DNA of 64,000 bases from assembly GCA_020881915.1 (NCBI GenBank), contig JAJFPB010000010.1, positions 1,798,001 through 1,862,000 on the forward strand. The letters are read 5' to 3'. Both the position numbers and the translations under genes were made by a program. The notes beneath the pieces were generated by a model. That model saw only the letters and a program-made list of their open reading frames with translations, ran no database searches and was not told where the DNA came from. The DNA comes from Paramyrothecium sp. XJ0827 (Eukaryota > Ascomycota > Sordariomycetes > Hypocreales > Stachybotryaceae). How positions within the stretch are numbered: position 1 is the first letter of the stretch; every line of letters begins with the position of its first letter. Of this stretch, positions 1-9,755 are shown piece by piece.

Positions 1-305
1 AGGCAATTGGTGCTTTCACGGAGAATCTGGACCGTCGTTTCCGTGATTTTGACGCCGGTTTCCAGACCAAGATGGTCGATGCGATGAAATGGGAGGATAA
101 GGCCCTCCAGCAGCACATTGACAAACACCGCCTCCTGGAATGGGTTCCCACCACTCTCCAAACAGCACAGGCTGAAGTTGCGACCGAGCTCGACGAGGCT
201 ACCAAGGCGAATGCCGCTGCTGAAGACCTAGAGAAGCCGCGTTCTGGGTTCGGGCTCAATGACTCCAGAGACGTGTCGGACACGTCCCTGTTCGGTCAAT
301 CATAG
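1..305 (+). CDS. 3' end of an unrecognised protein gene (partial)
   Basis: The frame is open from base 3, at the window edge, to a TAG stop at 303-305 and gives about 100 C-terminal residues. The visible part is charged and probably helical (segments such as KALQQHIDKHRLLEWV and LQTAQAEVATELDEATKA), suggesting a coiled coil. It ends in a polar tail, RDVSDTSLFGQS. The upstream exons lie outside the window. I do not recognise the family and no function is proposed. The gene converges on the eIF2-beta gene, whose stop lies about 800 bp away. Confidence 0.6.
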   Translation, partial: AIGAFTENLDRRFRDFDAGFQTKMVDAMKWEDKALQQHIDKHRLLEWVPTTLQTAQAEVATELDEATKANAAAEDLEKPRSGFGLNDSRDVSDTSLFGQS

Positions 306-1099
306 GTAATTTGACCGATCCCAGGCGGCGAAGGAGTCCACTGACCTCGATCATTGGAATAAAAATGAACTTCTTTTGTACAATAATCATGGTTGGCCTT
401 GTGTATCGGCTTCAACCCTCACAAGGCAGCCTCACAATATCAGGGACAATGGCTGGCGTGTTAGGATCGTGCATGTGTGTGAAGAAAGAGCAAAAAAGGA
501 TTATATGAGCATCTTTTTGTCTTGGATGAATTCAAAAACGGGAAGGCAGGGCGGAGAACGTTTACTTTTCACTGCTGGACTCTTGAGCAGTTCAGCTGTC
601 ACCATGGACGGTTATTTCCCTTGTTCTAGTCTTGCTTTGAGAGCCTCAGATGATTATATACTACTCTTGGCATGTCGTTACTTACGCATGCACGTTGGCT
701 CATCAACTAGTCATTTCATCTCACACGGTTCTGGCAACGTGATACATTTCGGGTAGTCCAAGAGGGATGGTATTGCGTATGAAGTCATTCCGGCGTTATA
801 TACATGTCCTGTAGCGCCCAAACGGCCCATTCGGTAAAAGCTCAACACGAGTTGCCCTGAACTCGGGTTGCTGTCCACCGTTCCTCGTACCAGTTGCCCT
901 AGGCCAGACTAGATCCAACGCCAATTTTTTTTCTTTTCCCCTCCTTGGTTCAGCAGTCACCCATTGAATGATATTGCACGGGGGTACTGGAGACATTGCC
1001 CAAAGACGTCGCGATGGGAAGTGGAAGATAGCAGAACCGAGCTGTAGGTGGTGGACGAAGCCTCGTAGAGGTTGACGCAGGCCGAAGAGGCTGGTGCGC
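306..1099. other. convergent intergenic region (3' ends)
   Basis: This is the interval between the stop of the partial left-edge gene and the stop of eIF2-beta. It should contain both 3' UTRs. Open frames here are short and overlap on both strands without recognisable motifs. Nothing else was seen. Confidence 0.5.
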
Positions 1100-2551
1100 T
1101 TAGCCCTGCATCTTCTTTCTCTTGCCGACCTGGGCAGAGAAACCGGTCTTGATGGCAGTGACACTGCGTCGGGAGCCGCAATTGTTGCAGGTGATGAAGT
1201 ACAGACGGTTTTCACCCTTGTTCAGCTCGGTATCGGGGGATTTGCAGGTCTTGCAAGTAACATATTCGACTAGAAACCAGGGTCAGCAACGTGTGCGGGG
1301 GGATGAAATGGAAGGCCAGCCGTGGTAGGGTGGCGACAGCTTGCACTTACTGATGTATTTCCTGACGACGTTCTCAATCTGCTTCTGCTGGAAACGACCC
1401 TTGATGACCAACCGTCGGCTACCGTCGACGGAACCGTTGGTACCCAACTCAGCGAAAAGGTAGGCAGTGACGTGCTCCTCGGTACGTTTCATGCGCTTGC
1501 AGATATCGGCAATGTTGGCGAAGACGGTCTTTCGGTTGCCTTCACGCATGCACTGGGGAGGCGGGATCTTGTAGCTCTTGGTTCCGCTGAGGGCGTGGTC
1601 GGGGTTCTTCTGTGACAGCTGGTGGAAGAAGCGCTGGAGCAGGAGGCTGTAGCCGATGCTCTTGGTCTCGTCGTGGGCCCAGATACCAGTACCGACGTCC
1701 ATGTCGCCAGCGTCCTCCTCGGCGGGCTCGGCAGTCTCGTCGGCGTCTTGGACCTCGAGCTGCTTCAGCTTGGCGGTGAACTCATCGTCCTCGCCCGTCT
1801 CCTTGGTCTTCTTCTTCTTTTTCTTCTTCATCGTGAGGTCCAGGCCGCCGTCCTCGGCGGGGGCGGCAGCGGCATCGTCGCCCTCCTCGGCGTCCTCAGC
1901 CTTCTTCTTCTTCTTTTTCTTCTTCAGGAGGGAAAGGTCGAGACCGCCGTCCTCGGGGGGAGGGGCGTCGTCGGCGCCGGCTTGATTCATGGGATCAGTA
2001 AAGGCTCCAAGAGCTGCAGATAGCGGCGGCGTACGAGGCGTGTGCGACTGGGCAGTCTCCTTGGTTTCGTCGGTGGAGTTGACCATGGTAACGGAGCCGT
2101 CGACGTCTACAACTACTTGCTCGTCGGTGAAGGCGACTGACTTGCGGGACTTGCGCTCTGTTTGATCCTGTAGGCGGAGAAACAAGGAGAAAAAAAGGGT
2201 CAGTCGAAAACTCGTCGGAAGGGGAACGGCCAAAAAATACAAAGGGAGGCAGAGAGAGGTGTGCGGAAGCGGGTGTGGCGATGGTAGGAGGATGACACAC
2301 GACAGAAGCAAGGAAAAAAGCTGAAGTCGTCTCGGGTTGTGTCTGATTGTGGCGGCGACTCAAAAAAGAGAGACGGACAGGGCGAGCACCTGAGAGGGCG
2401 CTATCCTGTACTGTGGTGTGCTGTGCCGTGCCGTGCTGTGCTTTGCTTGGTGACGGTGGGGTAAAATTATCCGGACGTGGAGGGGCAAGGGCTAGTGGCA
2501 GGAAGACGCTGTAGGTAGGAAATGAACCATATAACTCACCTCACCATCCAT
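1100..2551 (-). CDS. SUI3: eukaryotic translation initiation factor 2 subunit beta (eIF2-beta)
   Basis: This is the beta subunit of the eIF2 ternary complex, which brings Met-tRNAi and GTP to the 40S subunit; its lysine boxes bind eIF5 and eIF2B-epsilon. Exons are 2540-2551, 1351-2167 and 1100-1269 (332 residues). The tiny first exon encodes only MDGE and is followed by a 372-bp intron (2168-2539) that starts GTGAGT and ends CTACAG. Two poly-lysine boxes lie near residues 86-93 and 118-124, each just after the same EDGGLDL motif. The core eIF2B_5 domain follows ([28 protein letters not shown]). The C-terminal zinc ribbon is CKTC and CNNC separated by 18 residues, then the conserved [19 protein letters not shown] tail. 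The last intron (1270-1350) sits at KYI|EYVTC. It is divergent from the Mim2-like gene at 3214. Confidence 0.95.
2405..2450. repeat. GTGCTG/GTGCCG pentamer-type low-complexity tract in the eIF2-beta first intron
   Basis: Imperfect tandem copies of GTGCT, GTGCC and TTGCT units lie inside the long first intron of eIF2-beta. Similar tracts occur at 10741-10777, 24897-24927 and 29721-29740. Confidence 0.7.
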
Positions 2552-3213
2552 CTTGGCTGTCACGGTAGCGCTCAAGTGCGCTGTGCTTCCCAGGCCCTTC
2601 ACGTAAGAAAATTCGGTCAGTTTCTGCGCAACCTCGGCAGCACAGGGACGGGTTGTTGAGGCTGAGGGGGTCGGTGTGAGATTTGGCGTGGAGTGGAAGA
2701 CGTAGGAATCCAAATCCGTGGTGGACTCATGACGGATGATGAGCCAAAGCTTCTGACTCAATCTGCTGCTGATCACGTGACCCTCTCGTGATACCTGGTA
2801 AGGTAGGCGGTTCACCGTGGACGGTCAGAAAATGGAAAATGGGTGCAGGCTGGTGAGGTACCTTGCGCGGTCGCGGAAGTGCTGGGGTACTTCCGTGGCT
2901 CCGCCCAGCGGGTGGGCTTGGCGTGAAGCGTACCGCCGAACCGAGCCCCGTACATTACCTCAACACCAGAAGCTCCCTCTCACAACACAGCCCAGAAGCG
3001 CATCCCAGCACCGACAACGCTCGATGCAAAGGCACTGGTCCAGTGCTGCCGGAGGGGGATATCGCTGAGCTCCAAAGTTGCATTCGACCGTCAGCACCCG
3101 CATCCATCCTCAGCCCAAGCATTGTTGAGGAACCTGCCTCTTCTCGAGGCTATCTGCAACCGCGACAAACCGTGCTGCAACCCGCGGACCATATCGCAAT
3201 CACATCATTCACA
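2552..3213. promoter_or_regulatory. bidirectional promoter region between eIF2-beta and the Mim2-like gene
   Basis: These 662 bp separate two divergent start codons, so both promoters must lie here or in the eIF2-beta first intron. A short GATCACGTGACC palindrome-like element containing CACGTG lies at about 2771-2782. No clear TATA box was seen. Shared regulation is an inference from layout only. Confidence 0.5.
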
Positions 3214-3633
3214 ATGCCTTCCGCTGAATCATTGGTTGACCTCCACGAGGCTGCCATATCCGAGAAGGACGATGTCGACTCCCTTCCCTCCGACTCCACC
3301 AGCGAACTCTACTCCGAGGCCGATTCCGACGCACAGGCCGAATGGGAGCGGAGCCTAGAGCAGCTGCAGCTCCTCCTCACCATGCTCATAGTGCCTTGGA
3401 TGGGCAAATACTTTGGCCGCAAATTCGCTTATTGGAGTGAGCCTCCCATCCCCGAACCCCTTCAATGCAGCATCAGAAGCATGCATCCCATCATGCCGAA
3501 GAGTCATCACTAACGAATCTGCAAACCAGGTTGGGCACGGTACATGGAATGGGCACATGGACTGGAAGTACGATGGACAAACAAGAAGGCCTTCAAGGTT
3601 GTCGGCGCGGTCGAGGCGGCTACGGCACTATAA
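3214..3633 (+). CDS. small single-span protein, Mim2-like (mitochondrial outer-membrane import)
   Basis: Exons 3214-3436 and 3530-3633 encode 108 residues. The 93-bp intron starts GTGAGC, contains CTAAC and ends CCAG. The N-terminal 45 residues are acidic and serine-rich. Residues 51-63 form one hydrophobic segment (LQLLLTMLIVPWM), directly followed by a basic-aromatic stretch (GKYFGRKFAYWSWARYMEW). An acidic tail, one helix and a GRK/aromatic patch match what I recall of fungal Mim2/Emr1 proteins, which with Mim1 insert helical proteins into the mitochondrial outer membrane. The assignment is from memory of the family pattern, not from an alignment. The frame is open upstream to 2863, but the ATG at 3214 is chosen because the protein pattern begins there. 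Confidence 0.6.
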
Positions 3634-4045
3634 CATCGACCCATTGGACACTCCATCTCCAATGATTTCAACATAACCAACAAGGCACGAGCCGGCTGCA
3701 TTAGGACTGGCGAGAAACCGAGCATTCAACTGGCAGAAGCTGGTAGTCTTGACACAACAGACCTGCCGCATCGTAAAAACACGCACTGAATTAGAAGTCC
3801 TCGGATGATGTCATGGAAGCCCAGGCTCGATGGTCAAAAACAACTCGAATTATACTATGATGTAGAGCGAATACACTTGATTGAATACAAAACTTTATCC
3901 TCTTCCCCCATTACTGACTTTTCTCCTTGCTACTCACGCACCGGGTGATTACGATCCTTCGTTATTACAGTATTATCCGTACATTATGTTGATATAGCCT
4001 TCATCGCATACTTCGACGATCCCCAGTCGGCATGGTCATTGCGTA
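3634..4045. other. convergent intergenic region
   Basis: This AT-richer interval lies between the Mim2-like stop and the Nce102-like stop and is presumably 3' UTR sequence. No gene or structured element was recognised. Confidence 0.45.
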
Positions 4046-4564
4046 TTAAACGCGAACCTGCGACATGGTGGGTCGGGAGCTTCGGGAGCCTGCGAAGGGA
4101 CTTCGGGACTGCTTCCACGTGAAGAAGAGCAACGCGCAGAAGGTGGCCCAAAGGAACCACATGAAGGCGGTGCTCGCCTGGATCTCGCGGCAGCGCTTTT
4201 CGTCGTCGGCAGAGCCAAACGCGATCCAGTTGCTTGGGAGGTTTCGCCCACTAATGTTGCTGCAGTTGACGGCCTGCAGCTTGGCAGCCAGGACGATTGC
4301 ACTGATGAAGGTGAAGATGACGGCGAGCGCATCCAGAGGGATCATGATCAAAGGGACCAGCAGCGCAGTGATGAAGTTTGCGGCGAGGCCGTAGAGAACT
4401 GCGACCCACGAGAGGGCAGCAACAAACATAGTAAAGTTGACAGCAGCCGAGGCGCTGCTGGCGGCGTTGATGTTGGAAGCAATGACATTTCCAATGAGCG
4501 CCGTGATGAGCAGCGTCCAAAGGAACGCAAGGGCTCGGAGGGCGATGCTTATGATGCCGGCCAT
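4046..4564 (-). CDS. MARVEL-domain tetraspan protein, Nce102-like
   Basis: A single exon encodes 172 residues. Four hydrophobic segments are visible: about 5-28 (ALRALAFLWTLLITALIGNV), 44-63, 68-95 (LLVPLIMIPLDALAVIFTF) and 131-150 (STAFMWFLWATFCALLFF). The start MAGIISIALRAL, the NVIA segment and the CSN ending before the last helix fit the Nce102/MARVEL family. In yeast that family organises eisosomes and membrane compartments and senses sphingolipid. A short basic Ser/Arg-rich cytosolic tail ends in TMSQVRV. The gene faces an unusually long gene-free upstream region. Confidence 0.8.
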   Translation of the reverse strand: MAGIISIALRALAFLWTLLITALIGNVIASNINAASSASAAVNFTMFVAALSWVAVLYGLAANFITALLVPLIMIPLDALAVIFTFISAIVLAAKLQAVNCSNISGRNLPSNWIAFGSADDEKRCREIQASTAFMWFLWATFCALLFFTWKQSRSPFAGSRSSRPTMSQVRV

Positions 4565-7500
4565 GGCGGGCGATTGATTGCTAAGCTCTGTGGAGGTTGG
4601 CTTTCTGGAGTGATGCTACAGCGACAAGGCGCGACGTGGATAGAGTGGTGTAGCAGTAAGATGAGCTTGCGCGACAGATGATAGAAGTGATGTTGCTAGG
4701 TGGGAAATGTAGAGGGGGGTAGGGCAGGTTGAGGGAAAGTAAACGCAAGGTAGGGATGGTGGTTGAGGCAAGAGGAGAGGTGAGGTGACTCGCTGATCCC
4801 TTCCCACGGGCGACAACACTTTTGAATTCCTCCCTCTACACATCCCACTACGAATTTCCAGGACTGCAAACTACCTTTCTTCCTGCTCAATTACTTCATA
4901 GGCCCACTTTGCACTGACACGAGTCGACGTTCAACGCATAATCACCCTCGGGAGGCCGGCAAGCTGCTAAGGTTTGCTGATGCGACTTGGCCATGACCTC
5001 ATCCAGGCGCAGAAGAAACGCACCAAAAATCTCGCCTTGTGGTTAGTCATGACCACGGGCCAATGCGAGCGTCATGGCTGGCCCCGGTGAGAGGACTGAT
5101 GAAACAGTCTGCACGGTAAGAGTGTCTCACAGACCGGGCACCAAGCGCCTGAGCCAAAGGCAGAGAGCATAAGCGGCGGCAGAGGCGGAGGGCATGGTCA
5201 TGGTCATAAGGCTCAAAACCCCTCGGAGCACATGTTTATCCTGCCGTCTCGCTCAACAATCGAAAGCAAAGTGTCTTGCGTCATTGGCTTCACTATTTCC
5301 GCCGCTTCGGTTTAGGGCCGGCTGCACCCCCGCGCTGCCGCGTCCATCATGCAAATCCTGCAGCCACGTCCCGGCAGTGCTGGTAGTTTAAATGGGCTGA
5401 CAACATCGGTTTCCATTTGCTCGTCTAACGCACTGGTTGGGCGGGATGATGATGGTTGTGGAGGGAAGTATTTGATCTTCTTTGCTTGACAGATGGGGTG
5501 GTGCCCTGTCAACCGGGAATAACACCCTTGACAGGACTTGGTCCCTGGAAATTGTGCCCCCTGCACCCGGCTCTATAATCCTTGTCTCCGATCCGATCCT
5601 CCAGCAGTTCATCCAGGGTGCATGGATGTGCGCTCGTGGTCCACATCGTCCACATCTTTCAGCCACTGGATGGCTAAATTTTTGTCGCTTGAAGGGATTG
5701 CTCAGGCCGGATTCTGGTAACTTTGTGCTCACCACTTACCGTCGCTGACCCATGACCTCGGAACCGCCTCTGATGGCTTGCATGATGGAATTAAATGTCA
5801 TTGGCTTGACGTGGTTAGTAGACAAGTCGTTGATGAGGCGCAGTGGGCTGGCGGAAGTGGCCGCAGTATACTGCTTCTTAAACCCTTCAACAGCTATCCT
5901 AAACCTTGTCCTGCTTTTGCTGTCTGCCCTACCGAAGACGTAATCGAGCTCTTGGCGTTTGAATGAAAACAATCGAGTCATAGTGATGCTAATTCCGTTC
6001 TAGGCTGGGAACATCCTCCACAAGGATCGTGAAGGGCTATTCTGAGGTCTTGGCGACCTGCAAGGGATACGTTGAACGTTGACCGTAACGTCCATATTGT
6101 CCACCATAGTGGCGATTCTAGGGAAACCTAACGTCAAGTCATTCAGATCTGCAACGCCAGTCAAGCCCCGACCACAAGAAAGCGTGTGATGAATTGGCTG
6201 CCGTGCCTTCCGTGATGTCGATCAGACCACACGAGGCTTGCCAACAGACACGAAGGTCTATTGAAGCCATCACCAGTACGCTCATCATTCTCCTCGATGG
6301 GCAACTTCTCGCTTAAAGCTTCAGTTTCGCTTACTCCGGTGGCCTGATTCTGGATTCCGGATATGACTTGATCTACAAACCCAAAACCCTCGCTTCCCGA
6401 CTCTCTGGGCAAACGTCGGATACTGGGGCCGCTGTCAAGGTTTACCAGGGCCACGGAGACTTTATCTGTCTTATCACGAGCAACAGTTGTCCCTCGTTCT
6501 CGGTAAACCTCTGGTCTATTGCTCAAGTAGGCGTAACGCCCAAAGTCTCATCGCCATATTTCTCGCTTTTCCAAATTGGGTTTTCTCCTGTCACACCCCC
6601 TCCAGTTCGACTCGAATGTACCCAATACTTGGCACGAGTCTGGCTTTCAATGGTAAGAACTTACCAAAGAGCGGACTTCTCATCATCCGCTAGCCATTCT
6701 GGGTGTCATGGCTTGCTTGAGCCGAAGCTTAAGGCGAAGCTTAACCTAGCCAAGCAAGCAAATGGAGTTTCCAATTTCCTTCGAGAACAACTCTGTCCAG
6801 GAGGCCTCGTCCATTCTCCAACAAGCTCCGAACTTACCCACTTTCCGGGTACGGGGGACGGCGGAAATTTACTTGACGCCAAACCCAGTATCTTGGTTCT
6901 GGATCAACTTTCCACGTTGATTCAGCCACAGGGTCGCTCTTCCCGATCATCTTCATGGCGGCATGGAATGGCAACCTTGTCTGCTTGTAACTTTTCTCAG
7001 TATGGGAGCAATGGGTTAGTGTTCCGGAAGCCATGAATGCTCGGTTCGCAAGTCTGGCAGCCTCGGCAGATCGTCACCTCGAGCATTCCAGCAGATATGC
7101 TTAGCATTTGGCCACTGCATCCCAACCGAACCTGTCGAAACATGGTAATGATCGCTCCGTGTCGGATCCGACTGTCCTGGCCAGTTATTCCATTCTGGGA
7201 AATTGCATCAGGTTGTCCCTTCCTGTCAAAGGTTATGATCTGCTCTGTCGGCTCGCGGTTTGGCGCCATGGGCCACGGCCTAATTTCCGCAAACCGCCGT
7301 CCTAGTTATGGCAGGTAGGCGGCAGTCATTGCGTTGTTGTGCAAATGTGCCTTTGTCGGGCCATCCAACGGATCTTGACAGTCTTAAATGCGCTTGGCGG
7401 GGCAGAAAAGGGACCAACCCGTTGCAATAGACTTTCACTAGGCCTGATTCCGAAGGCTGAGCAACGAGTAAACGTAGCACCAACCTTACCAAACGTATCA

Positions 7501-8449
7501 GAGGAGCGTCACCGACAGGAGGATCACCAATAGATTGCAGCTGTAAGAAACGTGTGAGTTGTTGCAAACCCATCATTTCCCCGCTAGACTTCAAAAGTTC
7601 AAAAATGGCAAGGCTCCGGCTTTGGCCTCCTTATACTCCTGACTATCATACATGCCGTGGAGACCGTAGCCAATGGTCACAAAGCCTTTTCCTTATCTCA
7701 ACACATCAACTCACTGTCAAGCGTCAAGATATCCTCATTAGTGACACGAGAGCATCTTAACAACCATCTCTCGACTTCACAAAGTCATTTAGAAGGGGAC
7801 AATTGTTGTAGCCGCCAATGCCTAGAAGTCTTGGCTCCATGCGCGACAAGGGCGCAAATCCCTGATCTGGTCTCGGGCGGATCTTAGCGGGATCTCGAGA
7901 CAGCCTAATCCAGTGATCCGGATCGTCCTTTTCCTCCAATGAGAGCTCATTGTCGCTGACGATGGCCTCATTGATCGTCTTGACGTCCCAAGCATACAAA
8001 ACTAGCTCCGAAACGAAGTCGATGCCTTGATCGTGGAGATGGTGTCTGACGCCTTATTTGTAGTCCTACGTCGTGGTGCTGTGGCCGGCACTTTTCGTTA
8101 CGTTTTGGTGTTGGGGTATGGGGGCGCGGCTCTCGTTGGAAGTTGTCAGCCTTGGTTCCGGCACCGCGTTTGCCATGCTTCCCAAATGATGCCCGTCTGG
8201 GGAACAGTTTGACCAGTTAGTGTTTGGGCGAAGTTGTGCTAGCAGCCCGCATGGAGGCTTAGTTCATATATGGAAGTGAATGTGATCTTCTGGCGGTATG
8301 CTAGACTTTTGCTTCCACTTCACCGTACGTCTACCCTCGCCCGTTTGCGTGCACGCTCCGGCTTCAAGGGGCCTGAAGACGGTTTGCGTGTATTCGAGAA
8401 CTATTAGGGGACTGCTTATGAATGGGGGTAGGCGGTTCCATCCTCTATG
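4565..8449. other. gene-poor island with coding-like debris
   Basis: No intact gene was found in 3.9 kb. The first several hundred bases should hold the Nce102-like promoter. Several minus-strand stretches look like decayed coding sequence because protein-like runs are broken by stops and frame changes. One is at 5736-5981 (RTRFRIAVEGFKKQYTAATS) and another at 7757-7999 (EEKDDPDHWIRLSRDP). No family could be assigned. Confidence 0.45.
5736..5981 (-). pseudogene. coding-like fragment, possible exon of a broken or unmodelled gene
   Basis: An 81-codon frame starts MTRLFSFKRQELDYVFGRA and contains FRIAVEGFKKQY and SPLRLINDLSTNHVKPMTF, a composition typical of real protein. Its 3' end runs into GTAAGTGG, a perfect donor site at 5739, just before the stop. 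No good downstream exon could be joined: the nearest acceptor leads to an early stop. It may be an exon of a gene I could not complete or a remnant. No family was recognised. Confidence 0.3.
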
Positions 8450-9755
8450 CTGCGACGAGATGGGACGAAACATTACCCTTTTGGGTTGTCATGCCTTCTC
8501 GCTCTGGTACGCTTTGCCTGCAAGTATTCTTCGTATGCGAGGTCATTGATTTTGATCTGGGGCGATTTGCCAAGTGTAATGCAGTCATCCTCGTTGAGCC
8601 AAATGAATAGTTTACCTGTTAGAGCCCAGTGCAATGGGTTCTTTGACGAACCAGAGCAAGGGCTTCGATCATCAAGCGCCCGTACTTCTGGTCAGTAAGT
8701 GTGGCGTCTTTCGTAGCACAGCATCTCGACCCAAGGAGTGTTGTCAATTTCAAACTCCGGACGTTCGAGGCTTGAATTCCTGCGGCTACTCGATGGAGGG
8801 AAGGAGATCCCTCTAAGAATGTGAGTGAAGAAGGTGCGACTAAGCCGGCAACCTCGCCATCTATCAAGAGACGGATTCCTCTCTAACCTGACAAGCCTTG
8901 AAGCGGTGCCGTGGCTTCGGGGTAAGTTGATGGCCAGTAAGGGAGGAGGCACATCCTGGGCACCATAAGGCTGCTTTCCCCTGCGCTGTGGCGGATGCCG
9001 AGAACACAATACGCTTCGTAATGTCGAGGCAACGTTGGGTTCTTCGCGGGTTCATTCTTCGGATACACATATGGTGCAATTAGACCGTCACCATTATCGG
9101 TTGTCAACGAGTGTATCAGGGGCAGGCTTCCTGCATCCCCATGCTTAAAGTGGAATAACATCAAGGAGGCGTTATTAGACCCGTCCATGGATTCGTGGAT
9201 GGTGGTATCGGCATTGACCCAAAACTCTGTTCTTCTCGCCAGAGGAGAGGAAGGTCATCAAATCCTCCCAGTGCGTCCAGGTGATGCCAGCGCCGTCGAC
9301 ATGCGCCATACCTCACGGCCGTCCAGCTACATTATGCCCAAATGATCGCGTTGGTTTCTATTGGACGTTGCGGCGATGTTCCCTACGGCCCGGTCGAATT
9401 GCAGCCGAGCGGTGGAATGTAATTGACTATTTGGGTTACCTTCGTTAGCTAGCTTCACAATGAAGGCGGTCTTAGATACGAACCCATGTGAAGAGGCGGT
9501 TACGGCTATTTAGAAACTCATGTTGCATGAGCTGCGCATTGCACGACGGCATCTTCCGGTTGAGCGGTTCCGTAACGTCCCCGGGGTTTACCATGAGCCC
9601 AAGGGGTGTCAGTACCGCAGCCGTTGCCTGGAAAAGCGACAAGAGTGCCATCATGGTGCCCGAGTAGTTTATTGCCTATTAGGCAATTAAGGGCCACGAG
9701 AGGCCTCAAGAAACTCGACGGTGGCCAGGAGAATAAGGGCAACGCGTGCATGCAT
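8450..9755 (-). pseudogene. decayed gene for a large fungal membrane protein of unknown function
   Basis: Protein-like pieces lie in order on the minus strand but in changing frames and with internal stops. There is a signal-peptide-like start at 9755 (MHARVALILLATVEFLEASR), then SLFQATAAVLTPLGL near 9640-9590. Next come WTHWEDLMTFLSSG and FWVNADTTIHESMDG near 9280-9190, then a Cys-containing WVEMLCYERRHTY near 8700, and finally KLFIWLNEDDCITL with INDLAYEEY near 8600-8500. The TPLGL start and the W-LN-L-LAYEE block recall a common family of uncharacterised multi-span proteins in Hypocreales genomes. That match is from memory. Frames break at least near 9650, 9230 and 8630. It is probably inactive. 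Confidence 0.42.

Noticed and set aside
1622..2023. Plus-strand frame antisense to eIF2-beta
   Set aside because: Leu/Val-rich mirror of the lysine- and glutamate-rich coding strand.
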